A stretch of DNA of 36,736 bases from an uncultured Myxococcales bacterium (GTDB lineage Bacteria; Myxococcota_A; Polyangia; Polyangiales; Polyangiaceae): contig CALMUT010000365.1 in NCBI GenBank assembly GCA_937872925.1, forward strand, positions 1-36,736, written 5' to 3'. Below, piece by piece: positions 16,076 to 24,464 of the stretch. The position numbers and the translations under genes were made by a program. Positions within the stretch are counted from its first letter, which is position 1. Each line of letters begins with the position of its first letter. Under the pieces are notes generated by a model. That model saw nothing but the letters and a program-made list of their open reading frames with translations. It was not told where the DNA came from and ran no database searches.

Positions 16076-17611
16076 CTAGCGTTCGACCAGGATCGGACGC
16101 AGCGCAATGTTGTCGAGTTCGTCCGTCTCGTGCACAGTCCCGCCGTCGTCGGTCACCATGATCAAGTAGCGGTAACCGCTGCGGACCTTTTGGGGCAGCG
16201 TAATGTCGAGCTTGTGTTCGCCGCGTTCCGGGCCCTTCGCGAGTTTAGCGAAGGCCCTTTCTCCGATCTTGACGTCATCGGCGCCGAAGCGTGGGTCGTC
16301 GGAGTAGTAGAATGCAACGTTGAACGGGCCCGCCGCGTCCGGCCCTAGATTGCGCAGGCTGAAGCGCACGCCCAGCTGAGCACCGGGCTTTGCTTTGGGT
16401 TGGGAGACGAAGAAGAAGCGGTCCGTGAGGTTCGGCCGCACGATCTTGAACGCGACGGCCTTGTCGTTGTTGTGTTCGCGCAGTTCGCCGGCCTCGGACT
16501 TCTCGTCGACGATCACGCCCACGTAGTAAGTGCCGCTGGCTAGGTCCGGGGCGAATACGTTGTCCTGCAGCGTGACGGTCGTCTTGCCCGGGGGCAGCGT
16601 GGACAGGGTGCGGCCGGCGAAGCGTCGGTCTTTGGTCGTGATCTTCGGCGACTTGCCCATGTACACACCCACGTCAACCGGCCCGACGGGCAGCTTGCCA
16701 GCGTTGGTGACTGTGAAGGAGACGACCGCTGGCGTTCCCGGGGGGCCTTGGGCGGGCGCGATGGCCACGGTGCCTGGGGTGATGTCGGGTGCTTTGAAGA
16801 CCCAGAACTGGGCTAGCTGCCCGTTGTCGCCTTCGTTCGTTTCGTCGACAGCGTCGTCGATGTCCGCCAGCACACCAATGCGTGTGTGTTGTCCATGGAC
16901 TGCACAGCTGGGATCGATGCGCACGGTCTTCTTGATCGCCACGGACTCGTGCGGCTTCAGGAACGTATGGGTGAAGGTCTGCAGCCGCGTGTCTTGGGTA
17001 TCCACTTCGAAGTCTCGTGAGCAATACACCCCCAGCTTGACCGGGCCATAGGCGACGTACTCGGAGTCATTCGTCAGCTTGGCGCCCAGGGACACCATGC
17101 GGCCCAGGGACCCGCGATCCGGTGAGATCGTTGTGTCGCTGATGCGCAGATTGGGTTGGTACTTGGCGCTGATGTCGATGGGAGTCGCTTTGTAGTTGTT
17201 GAAACCGGAGCTCTCAAGCACACCACCCCAGGCATCCGCGTAGACGTAGATGCTACCTGGCTTGCAGGTTTCACACGGGGGCAGGCGCACGTTGACTTTG
17301 AACGTTTCGCGCTGCCCCCGGCCGAGGCCCAGATACGCGCGCGTTGCGCCAACGCGTGTCACGTTGCCACGGCTGGGCACGAGCAAGCCGTCGCTGTGGT
17401 ACACGGCGATGCGAAAGCTGGCGGCGTCTGCATTGCCGCGGTTGGCCACGCTGAAGGTCACGCCGACCACCGTATCCGGGGCAGCCTTGTCGTGACTGAG
17501 CTGCACGGACTCCACGACGAGGTCAGGAAGAGGCGCCGGTGCCGCAACCGCTGGAGCAGCCGCGGCGAAAAGCGCCAGGGCACAAAGCCGTAGGCTCGTT
17601 CGCGTTTGCAT
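16076..17611 (-). CDS. Exported protein of four CARDB repeats
   Basis: 511 residues from the ATG at 17611 (MQTRTSLRLCALALF), with AAGGGA about 5 bases upstream; the longer frame to 17677 lacks such support. A signal peptide ends at AVAAPAPLP. Four tandem Ig-like CARDB domains follow, each about 110-120 residues. Each begins PDL/PNL, carries a VxFSVxNxG type strand (VGVTFSVANRG, VSLGAKLTND, VVSFTVTNAG, GVRFSLRNLG), and ends with a basic-acidic strand and D-E-x-x-E-x-x-E-x-N-N turn (for example VDEKSEAGELREHNND and VHETDELDN). CARDB is a cell-adhesion-related domain of bacterial surface proteins. There is no membrane anchor, so it is secreted or periplasmic. It diverges from the HHE gene across 153 bp. 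Confidence 0.87.
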   Translation of the reverse strand: MQTRTSLRLCALALFAAAAPAVAAPAPLPDLVVESVQLSHDKAAPDTVVGVTFSVANRGNADAASFRIAVYHSDGLLVPSRGNVTRVGATRAYLGLGRGQRETFKVNVRLPPCETCKPGSIYVYADAWGGVLESSGFNNYKATPIDISAKYQPNLRISDTTISPDRGSLGRMVSLGAKLTNDSEYVAYGPVKLGVYCSRDFEVDTQDTRLQTFTHTFLKPHESVAIKKTVRIDPSCAVHGQHTRIGVLADIDDAVDETNEGDNGQLAQFWVFKAPDITPGTVAIAPAQGPPGTPAVVSFTVTNAGKLPVGPVDVGVYMGKSPKITTKDRRFAGRTLSTLPPGKTTVTLQDNVFAPDLASGTYYVGVIVDEKSEAGELREHNNDKAVAFKIVRPNLTDRFFFVSQPKAKPGAQLGVRFSLRNLGPDAAGPFNVAFYYSDDPRFGADDVKIGERAFAKLAKGPERGEHKLDITLPQKVRSGYRYLIMVTDDGGTVHETDELDNIALRPILVER

Positions 17612-17764
17612 GGGGTCCCTTGACGCAAGCGACGTGCCGCATGCGCTTTTCGAATCTGAATGCGTCCAGGCGCGCATGCAGCGCGCGCGCGCCCGGCGTC
17701 AACGCAATCAATGCGTGATTTGAAAAACCGATCCGGTTGCGGTTGCGCTATTAGCGAAAGCACC

Positions 17765-18325
17765 ATGTCCGCTCGGCCCGCCACCCCCGCTAGCGCTCTG
17801 TTGGAAGCGCATGAAAAACTGGAAGCCGCATTTGCGTTGCATCAAGAAGCTTTGCTGCTCGCGGATCTGGATTCCGCGCGGGAGATGTTTCGGCTGTATC
17901 GCTCGCTACTGTCCCTGCACATGCGCCACGAGGAAGAGGTCGTCTTGGTGCTCTTCCGTCGGGCTGGGGTGATCAAGAAGTGGCCCGAGGTGCTGTACAC
18001 AGGCCAGCATACGAAAATGAATGAGTTTCTCGAGCGCATCGAGGCCGCCCTTGCGGCACTCCACCCCGACGCTGGGCGTGAGTTGCGCCGTGGGCTGATC
18101 GCCGTCTTCGACATGGAAGCGACTTACAAGCACCTGGTCGAGCACCACGACGGAGCCGAGCGGGAGGGGCTCTTTCCAACCGTGGACAGCCTGCAGACGG
18201 CCGAAGACGAGCCGCTTATGCGCCAACTGCTGGACCAGTGGCGAGCAGCCGTGGCAGCTGCGCGACCTGGGTACACGCAGATCGCGGCAGCGTTGGACCA
18301 ACGCGCCAGTCTCCTTGGCAGTTGA
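17765..18325 (+). CDS. Hemerythrin-like HHE-domain protein
   Basis: 186 residues from MSARPATPASALL; a longer frame from 17660 exists but adds a Cys/Arg-rich non-conserved stretch. It is a helical bundle with a set of potential iron ligands in the expected order: His16 (or His26), His52 and Glu56 (SLHMRHEEE), His82 (GQHTKM), His123, His127 or His128 and Glu132 (HLVEHHDGAE). HHE-domain proteins bind a non-haem di-iron site and take part in oxygen, NO or iron sensing or storage. It is soluble with no signal peptide. Its stop lies 6 bp from the stop of the convergent sensor kinase gene. A regulatory link with the kinase is speculative. Confidence 0.83.
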   Translation: MSARPATPASALLEAHEKLEAAFALHQEALLLADLDSAREMFRLYRSLLSLHMRHEEEVVLVLFRRAGVIKKWPEVLYTGQHTKMNEFLERIEAALAALHPDAGRELRRGLIAVFDMEATYKHLVEHHDGAEREGLFPTVDSLQTAEDEPLMRQLLDQWRAAVAAARPGYTQIAAALDQRASLLGS

Positions 18326-18331
18326 GGATCG

Positions 18332-20584
18332 CTACTGCGCGCCGCCCGACAACAACCTGAGCTGAGGTGTGGCAGGGCGCGCGTGATTCGCGCCCGTCCC
18401 AATCAGCTCGCTGACCAGCCTGCGGAGGCGATGTAGATCGAAAGGTTTGCCGATGGACGGTCGCCCCGCAGCATCGAGAAATGCTTTCACGTCCGGCGTG
18501 AATGCGCTGCCGCTCATGAACACGACGCGCTCGCAGGTTCCGGCGCTGCGCGCACTGAGCGCGCCGAAGAATTCCATGCCGGTCATTTCCGGCATCATCA
18601 GCTCGCACAATACCAAGTCGAAGGGTTGGGCCTCGCACAGCTCAAGGCCGACCCTGCCGTTTCGGGCCACGGTCAGATCGTGCTCTGCGAGGGCGCGCCG
18701 CAGGGCGCGGCCCACAGTCGGTTCGTCGTCTACGACCAAGATGCGCGCCCGATGACGCGAGCGCGGGGGCGCGCTGGAGTGCGCCTTGATGAGCCGGGCG
18801 TCGGATTCTGCGGCGGCGGGCAAACGCACGCGGACCAGGGTGCCCGCGCCCACTTCGGACTCCACGGCGATGCTGCCGCCCATTTGCGTGACCAGGGTGT
18901 GGCAAATGGAGAGGCCAAGTCCGGTGCCCACGCCGGGAGACTTGGTGGTGAAGAAGGGGTCGAATACCCGGGGCAGCGCTTCCGGCGCGATGCCCGAGCC
19001 GGTGTCCTGGACTTCGATCACGACTTGGTCGCCGTGGCTGTCGACCCGGACCGTCAGCTGCATCTTGTCTGCCCGGCCAACGGGCATGGCCTGCGCGGCG
19101 TTCAAGAGCAAGTTCAATAGCACCTGACTCAACCGGCCCTCGCTACACACCACAAGCGGTGCGCGCTTATACTCCCGGACGATGCGTGCGCGGTGGCGGA
19201 TCTCGTTCGTGGCGATGTGCACGCAGCGCTCCAAGATTTCCTCCGCACTGTTCGCGCAGATGTCCGCGTCCGGCGGCCGCGTCAGCTGCCGCAAATCCTC
19301 GACGATGCGTTTGACGCGCACACAGCCATCAAGAGCGTCCACCAGGCATTCTTCGATGCCTTCCCCGGGAACTGGGTCCTGCCGCGTGAGCTCCTGAGCC
19401 ACTTGCAGGTTGGTCATGACATATGCCAACGGGTTGTTGACCTCGTGGGCCACGCCGGCTGCGAGCGTTCCCAGGGACACCATGCGGTCGGCCAGAAGCA
19501 GGCGCGACTGCATATCGCGGCGTTCACTGATGTCGCGAACTGCGACAACCACCGAGTCGGTTTGTCCGCGGGCCACCAATTCCACGGGGAATGCCACGCC
19601 ATCGTGGCGTCGAAGCGTGGCTTCGACGGGGCCTTCTTTTTCTCCGCGCATCAGCTCGCAAACGTCGTCACCCGCTTCTTTCAAGACTTCGCAGACTCTT
19701 CCTCCTTTCAGTGCGTCGGCGGATTCGTCCAGCAGCATCGTGAGCGCCTTGTTCACATCCACGACATGGCCGCCCTGCTGAACGATGATGCCCTCGAAGG
19801 TGGTGTCGGCCAGCTGGCGGTAGCGCGCTTCGCTGGCGGCGTGGTTCCGCACCGCTTCCTGCAGACCCTCGGTGCGCTCCGAGACGAGTTGCTCCAAGCC
19901 CGTCACATGCATGCGAAGCTGACGCGTGGACAAGATGCTCGCTCCGACCGACATGCTGACGATGCCGTACTCCAGCAAGTGCACGCTGCGAAACAGCCCG
20001 GCGTTCATCGCCATGTCGTGCACTGGGATCAGGGCAAACCCGACGCCGACGGTCCACCACACCCAGAGCGGCCAGCGCGCCCAGGCTTCGTGCTTGTGGG
20101 CAATGCGCAGCCAGCTCAGCGCGACCCACACGCACAGCGGCACCAGCACTGGGATCAGCGGACCGTTCTTGACGGCCAAGTACGGGACGCCGAGGGCAGA
20201 TGTGCGCGGGAAGGTCTCGCCCGGCACGAACAGCGGCGTCGCGAAGAGGAGCAGCGTTGCCAGCAAAGGAACGACCGCCAGTCCGCGCGGTAGGGTGCGC
20301 CTTGCGAACAGCAACATGCCCGCGCCCATGCTGAACAAACCCGCGTATTGGATCTGGATGCCGAGCACAGCGCCGCCGGATGTGCCCGACCACAGCTGGA
20401 TCACGCGTCCGACCAGGAACACGGCGCTGACCATGCACAGCAAAGTGATCCCAACGTGGGGGCTGTCCGCATCGCTGCGCTGCGCCAGCAGAAGGTGGTG
20501 CGCAAGCAGGTACAGCACGACGCCCAGGAGCGGCAGGAGCGGCAGGCTGGCTAGGGGAATGGCTTCAAGCACGGACTGACCCAC
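18332..20584 (-). CDS. 7TM-PAS hybrid histidine kinase with Glu-substituted receiver
   Basis: About 750 residues using GTG at 20584; GTG at 20572 is equally possible and the longer open frame is not plausible. Seven hydrophobic segments fill the first 220 or so residues. A PAS domain lies at about 250-355 (RYRQLADTTFEGIIVQQGG), then HisKA with AAGVAHEVNNPLAY (His380), and HATPase_c with LLNLLLNAAQAMP, DTGSGIAPEAL and GTGLGLSICHTLV. A receiver domain follows at about 612-727 (ILVVDDEPTVGRAL, VVFMSGSAF, SIGKPFDL). The usual phospho-acceptor Asp in FDLVLCxLMMPEMTG is Glu here (Glu661). The kinase core looks active while the receiver cannot accept phosphate at that position. It is a membrane sensor of unknown signal. 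The gene diverges from the PLD-like gene over 107 bp and no separate response regulator is next to it. Confidence 0.88.
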   Translation of the reverse strand: MGQSVLEAIPLASLPLLPLLGVVLYLLAHHLLLAQRSDADSPHVGITLLCMVSAVFLVGRVIQLWSGTSGGAVLGIQIQYAGLFSMGAGMLLFARRTLPRGLAVVPLLATLLLFATPLFVPGETFPRTSALGVPYLAVKNGPLIPVLVPLCVWVALSWLRIAHKHEAWARWPLWVWWTVGVGFALIPVHDMAMNAGLFRSVHLLEYGIVSMSVGASILSTRQLRMHVTGLEQLVSERTEGLQEAVRNHAASEARYRQLADTTFEGIIVQQGGHVVDVNKALTMLLDESADALKGGRVCEVLKEAGDDVCELMRGEKEGPVEATLRRHDGVAFPVELVARGQTDSVVVAVRDISERRDMQSRLLLADRMVSLGTLAAGVAHEVNNPLAYVMTNLQVAQELTRQDPVPGEGIEECLVDALDGCVRVKRIVEDLRQLTRPPDADICANSAEEILERCVHIATNEIRHRARIVREYKRAPLVVCSEGRLSQVLLNLLLNAAQAMPVGRADKMQLTVRVDSHGDQVVIEVQDTGSGIAPEALPRVFDPFFTTKSPGVGTGLGLSICHTLVTQMGGSIAVESEVGAGTLVRVRLPAAAESDARLIKAHSSAPPRSRHRARILVVDDEPTVGRALRRALAEHDLTVARNGRVGLELCEAQPFDLVLCELMMPEMTGMEFFGALSARSAGTCERVVFMSGSAFTPDVKAFLDAAGRPSIGKPFDLHRLRRLVSELIGTGANHARPATPQLRLLSGGAQ

Positions 20585-20691
20585 TCCCGTAGAGCGGTCG
20601 GAGCCGAGGCGCCTTGAGCCCGCTTTGGACAACCTCTTGAAATCACGGGTTTCTTTTCCGCGAGCGCTGGCGTGGCGTAGGCCTGGAATGC

Positions 20692-21294
20692 ATGGCGCCC
20701 CGCGGCGACGACTTCCCCGAGCCCCGCATGGCGGCGCTGCAGCTGTGCAGCGGCGAAGACGTCTACGAGCGCGTGATCCTTGGTGCGCTCCCCGGCGCGC
20801 GGGTTTCCGTGTGGGTGGCGACCGCCAACTTGAAGGACCTGCGGGTCCCCGCGCCGATTGGCACGCGTGCGCGAGCCCGCGGGCGCTACATCTCGATCGT
20901 GGAGCCGCTGTCGGAGTTGGCTGCACGCGGCGTGGACGTGCGCATCTTGCATGCCGGCACACCCTCCGGACCTTTCCGGCAGTCGCTTGCGTCGCGGCAG
21001 AAGTCCAGAGTGCAGCTGCGCATGTGTCCCCGCGTGCACATGAAGCTCGTGATCATCGACGGCAGGCTGCTGTACCTTGGCAGCGCGAACTTCACCGGCG
21101 CCGGCCTCGGTGCGCGTGGTGCCAAGCGCCGCAACTTCGAGCTAGGCATCTTGACGGAGGATGAGCACCTGCTGGACGGTACGCAGGCGCACTTCGACCA
21201 GATCTGGCAAGGCAGTGAGTGTGCGGGTTGCGGATTACGCGCCAAGTGCCCGAAGCCGATCGATCTGCTTTCTTCGCGACGGCGACGGGGCTAA
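20692..21294 (+). CDS. Single-HKD phospholipase D-like protein
   Basis: 200 residues from the ATG at 20692 (MAPRGDDFPEPRMAALQ); the internal Met13 is an alternative. One HKD catalytic motif is present: VHMKLVIID, with His116, Lys118 and Asp123, followed by YLGSANFTGAGLG where the Asn and Gly fit the family. The family (single-HKD, Nuc/PLD-like) usually dimerises to complete the active site and acts as a phosphodiesterase on nucleic acids or phospholipids. A short Cys cluster (CAGCGLRAKC) occurs near the C-terminus and may bind metal; I do not recognise it. No signal peptide. The stop is 12 bp before the amidohydrolase start, suggesting one transcript. Confidence 0.85.
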   Translation: MAPRGDDFPEPRMAALQLCSGEDVYERVILGALPGARVSVWVATANLKDLRVPAPIGTRARARGRYISIVEPLSELAARGVDVRILHAGTPSGPFRQSLASRQKSRVQLRMCPRVHMKLVIIDGRLLYLGSANFTGAGLGARGAKRRNFELGILTEDEHLLDGTQAHFDQIWQGSECAGCGLRAKCPKPIDLLSSRRRRG

Positions 21295-21306
21295 GCCTGC
21301 AGTACC

Positions 21307-22323
21307 GTGAAGTACCCCACTCGATTTTCCAGCTCGCATGAGCTGACGCAGTTGCCGTGGTTCGATCTCATCGATGGGCAGCTTTCCCTGGACCCGGCCG
21401 TGGGCACGAGCATCGACGTGCACACGCACTTGGCCTTGGCCTATGTGCTGCCACAGAAAGTGGACCTCAGCGCCACGCATCCGCGCACCGAGCACTACCT
21501 TCCCCTCGACTGCGCGCTGGACCTGGACGTGTACGCGAACGTGAACTTCACGCAGTTTGATCTGACACGGATGAAGAAGGATCTCTCCCTCGGCTCGTTG
21601 ACCGCGAAGGGCATGCGCACGACGCACACCATCGGTAATTTGTTGAGCGAGATGCGCGCCCTGGGCGTGCAGAGCTCCGTATTGTTGGCGATTGATTTTC
21701 CGTTCCTGTCCGACAATGCGGGGGACTGGCTAAAAGAGGCGCGCGGGCACGAAGAGCTGGTGGTGTTCGGATCCGTGCATCCCTACAAGCCGAACCCAGA
21801 GCAAGAGCTGGACCGCCAGGTCGCGCTGGGCGCCCGCGGGATCAAAGTGCATCCGGCGGTGCAGAGGGTCCACCCGAGTGCAGAGCGCTGCTTGCGGCTG
21901 TCCCGTCCCGGCGGGAAGCGGGGGCTGCCGGTGTTTTGGCACTGCGGCCCCGTCGGCATCGAACCGCCACTTGGGCGTTACCTAACCCGCGTGCACCGTT
22001 ACGCCCGGGCGATCGAACAGTGTCCGGAGACCACCTTCGTTCTGGGGCATACCGGCGCGTTGGAAGTGGAGGAGGCCCTGGAGCTACAGCGCAGCTTCGA
22101 CAACGTGTGGGTGGAGGTCGCGAGTCAAAGCTTGACGGGTGTGCGCCGCATTCTGGAACGCGCCGATCCTGAAAAGATCATGCTGGGCAGCGACTGGCCT
22201 TTTTATCACCAGTCGATGCCGCTCGCGAAGGTGCTCATCGCCACGGACGGTGACGCGGCGTTGCGCAGCAAGGTGCTGCGGGAAAATGCAGCGCGCCTGC
22301 TCGACGTGCCAGCGCGAAGCTAG
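21307..22323 (+). CDS. Metal-dependent amidohydrolase (amidohydro_2-like TIM barrel)
   Basis: 338 residues, GTG start (MKYPTRFSSS). The metal-site signatures of the amidohydrolase superfamily are all visible: DVHTHLA near residue 38 (HxH), GIKVHP (Lys or His), FWHCGPVGIEP, FVLGHTGALEVEE and the closing IMLGSDWPFY with the conserved Asp. This is the layout of the amidohydro_2/PHP-like hydrolases acting on cyclic amides or lactones or as decarboxylases; the substrate is not predictable. It is cytoplasmic. It is 12 bp downstream of the PLD-like gene, so the two are probably cotranscribed and functionally linked. Confidence 0.85.
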   Translation: MKYPTRFSSSHELTQLPWFDLIDGQLSLDPAVGTSIDVHTHLALAYVLPQKVDLSATHPRTEHYLPLDCALDLDVYANVNFTQFDLTRMKKDLSLGSLTAKGMRTTHTIGNLLSEMRALGVQSSVLLAIDFPFLSDNAGDWLKEARGHEELVVFGSVHPYKPNPEQELDRQVALGARGIKVHPAVQRVHPSAERCLRLSRPGGKRGLPVFWHCGPVGIEPPLGRYLTRVHRYARAIEQCPETTFVLGHTGALEVEEALELQRSFDNVWVEVASQSLTGVRRILERADPEKIMLGSDWPFYHQSMPLAKVLIATDGDAALRSKVLRENAARLLDVPARS

Positions 22324-22510
22324 CCTGCAAAGCTGTGGGATTCCGCGAACATCGCGCAGCAGACGCGGTGCTGTGCCGATCCTGGCCAGCGGTCCGGTTT
22401 GCCCCTCACTCGGCGGATCGTGCTAAGAGGCCGCCCGACTTTGCGGCTCCGGCTGCTTTCCATTAGCCTGGATTTTCCGGCTTAGTTTCGAAACATAAGG
22501 GGACCTTCGC

Positions 22511-24268
22511 ATGAAGCGCATTTTCGCAAAAACACTCATCCTTGGTTTGCTCGGTGCCCTCGGCGGCGCATGCAGCAGTGACGACGCGAGCGGGCCCGGC
22601 GGCAGCTCTGGCACCCTGCGCGACAAGCCCAAGAGCTGCAGCGGTAAGTGCGACGGCATCAACGACAACTTCAAGAGTGGCTACGTCATGGACATGGCTG
22701 CTGCGAACGCCATTTGGCCAGGCGCGGTCCCCATGGAGAAGGCCGAGGACGCATACACGGTCCTGGTCGACATGGGCCAAGCGAAGTTTCCCGCACCGAC
22801 CCATCTGTTTGGGGCGCCTGTGAACGTCATTCCGTACTCGAACGACGATAACGTGGCCGACGCCGAGGGCAAGATTCACGAGCGCGGCGATTCCGTCATC
22901 GCCCAGGCCTTCCCCCAGGGCGTCGTCGGCTACGCCATCAAGCACCACCGCCCCGAGCATCGCACGATGTCCCCCGCGGACATTCAGGCCAGCTTGAAGG
23001 AGCAGGTCAAGCTGCAGGACACGCACATCCAGATCGTCGTGGGCGTCAACCGGGACGGCAAGCCGGGCGCCATCACCCTGAACAACCCGCAGTCGTACGA
23101 AGGCGGCTTATTCGGTAACAAGACCTATTCGATGATCTTCGTGAAGCCCGCGTGGCCCGCGTATCTCGATGCCAGCAAGGCCAAGGCGTTCAACGACAAC
23201 GTGCGCACCATGATGGCGGCGTTCAACGCGGTCAGCGACTTCCCCGGGGACTACAACGGTGGCGACCCCCTCGCGGCGCACAACCCCGACAAGCTCAAGA
23301 CCCACGTGATCAACATGGTGAAGGCCGTTGCCGGCGACACCGCCGCGCAGGACTTCTTCAAGGACCCTGCCAATCTGGTGTACTGCGCGGAGCTGGCCTT
23401 CGTTGGAACCAGCGCGGGCATGCATTTCCCCCTCAACGCCGCCACTTTCGTGCCCCTCGTCGGGCAGCCCACCTGGGATGCCTTCGTTGCCGAGCTGAAC
23501 AAGCACAATAACGGCGAATCGAGCAGCTTCACCACGCTGAACGACAACCCCAAAGCCAAGTACGTCGACTTGACCTTGGCCGACGAGTCGCTGCAGCCCG
23601 CGTATTCCTACGCGCCGGACCCCGCGTCCGAGGGTCAGAAGCTGGCGTTCAAGCCCATGACTATGGCGGATATCCTGCAGCACTTCCTGCGCACTCACGT
23701 GCCGCGCGAGCAGTTGGGCGAGCAGATCGCGCCGGTACAAGGCCAGCTGCTCGAAGGCATGAAGCCGGGCATCCTTGAGGCCATGGCGATGGACCAACTG
23801 CCCGCATCGGATCCGAAGCGTCAGGCGGTCGAAGGGCTGTTCGCCGCGCTGATCGACGTGGTGAAGACTCCTCATGCCGACTACGCGGCATTCCAGGCAG
23901 CGCTCGAACCGCTGATGGAGCAGGCTCGCAAGGTCACGGGACCGCGTGACGACACGGGCGCCGGCTTCTTCGTGCCGCCGAGCTTGTTGCACGTTGTCGC
24001 TCAAGGCAAACACCCCGGTGGTCTGCTGGGCCTGAAGTACGTCGGCCACGGCGTGCACTTCTCGGCGACACGGCTGCCTGCGGCGCCTCCTCCCGAGGAC
24101 CCCAATGACGACGGCCAGCTGGACGTCGTCGATCCGGCCACGCCCTTTGCGGGTTCCTGCACGGCTTCCTGTGGCGGCTCGTCGCCAGACGGCGCGTGCT
24201 GGTGCGACAACCTGTGCAGCCAATACGGCGATTGCTGCGCGGACATCGCCGCCAAGTGCGGCGGCTGA
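22511..24268 (+). CDS. Lipoprotein with C-terminal somatomedin-B-like Cys domain
   Basis: 585 residues with a strong Shine-Dalgarno (AAGGGGA) 6 bases before the ATG. The signal peptide MKRIFAKTLILGLLGALGGAC ends in a lipobox (LGGAC), so the mature protein is probably outer-membrane or surface anchored. A Gly/Ser linker and a short Cys pair (SCSGKCDG) follow. The large central part (about 60-545) is globular, with no family I recognise; it includes RTHVPREQLGEQIAP and AFVGTSAGMHFPL. The last 36 residues carry eight Cys in the spacing of a somatomedin-B domain (CTASCGG ... GACWCDNLCSQYGDCCADI). Such domains are mostly known from animal extracellular proteins and bind partners or stabilise a fold. 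It is a single-gene unit closed by a strong terminator. Confidence 0.85.
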   Translation: MKRIFAKTLILGLLGALGGACSSDDASGPGGSSGTLRDKPKSCSGKCDGINDNFKSGYVMDMAAANAIWPGAVPMEKAEDAYTVLVDMGQAKFPAPTHLFGAPVNVIPYSNDDNVADAEGKIHERGDSVIAQAFPQGVVGYAIKHHRPEHRTMSPADIQASLKEQVKLQDTHIQIVVGVNRDGKPGAITLNNPQSYEGGLFGNKTYSMIFVKPAWPAYLDASKAKAFNDNVRTMMAAFNAVSDFPGDYNGGDPLAAHNPDKLKTHVINMVKAVAGDTAAQDFFKDPANLVYCAELAFVGTSAGMHFPLNAATFVPLVGQPTWDAFVAELNKHNNGESSSFTTLNDNPKAKYVDLTLADESLQPAYSYAPDPASEGQKLAFKPMTMADILQHFLRTHVPREQLGEQIAPVQGQLLEGMKPGILEAMAMDQLPASDPKRQAVEGLFAALIDVVKTPHADYAAFQAALEPLMEQARKVTGPRDDTGAGFFVPPSLLHVVAQGKHPGGLLGLKYVGHGVHFSATRLPAAPPPEDPNDDGQLDVVDPATPFAGSCTASCGGSSPDGACWCDNLCSQYGDCCADIAAKCGG

Positions 24269-24291
24269 GACGTCGGCGTCTCAACCCGATG

Positions 24292-24319
24292 CGGCGAGTC
24301 CCTCGGGGCTCGCCGTTTT
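24292..24319 (+). terminator. Strong intrinsic terminator after the somatomedin-B-like lipoprotein
   Basis: CGGCGAG (24292-24298) pairs with CTCGCCG (24309-24315) and the stem extends through a T-G wobble and CC/GG pairs to a CTCG tetraloop. It is followed by TTTTCGTTT. A second smaller hairpin (arms GAGACG and CGTCTC, 24267-24282) overlaps the stop codon. Together they insulate the efflux operon downstream. Confidence 0.8.
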
Positions 24320-24425
24320 CGTTTGGTGTCGCTGGTTTCGGGCCGTTCGCGCGTCCGGGGGGCATGCCCGGGCGTCCGAGAGTGGAATACGGGCATTGAC
24401 GTGGGTGAGCGCGGGATGCACAGAA

Positions 24426-24451
24426 GTGAATCCAAGTTCACGGTTCTGAAC
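24426..24451. promoter_or_regulatory. Operator-like half sites upstream of tetR
   Basis: Three half sites with inverted symmetry occur in 26 bp: GTGAA (24426-24430), GTTCAC (24436-24441) and TGAAC (24447-24451). GTGAA pairs with TTCAC (6-nt spacing) and GTTCA with TGAAC (6-nt spacing), so two overlapping inverted repeats share one half site. A TTGACG box lies at 24396-24401, with no clear -10. The site ends 13 bp before the tetR start, the usual place for autoregulation by a TetR dimer. Function inferred. Confidence 0.5.
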
Positions 24452-24464
24452 CACGAAGGTCGAA

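Noticed and set aside
20585..20962. N-terminal extension of the sensor kinase
   Set aside because: Arg/Cys-rich shadow sequence opposite the PLD-like gene; the first membrane segment begins only after the chosen GTG.
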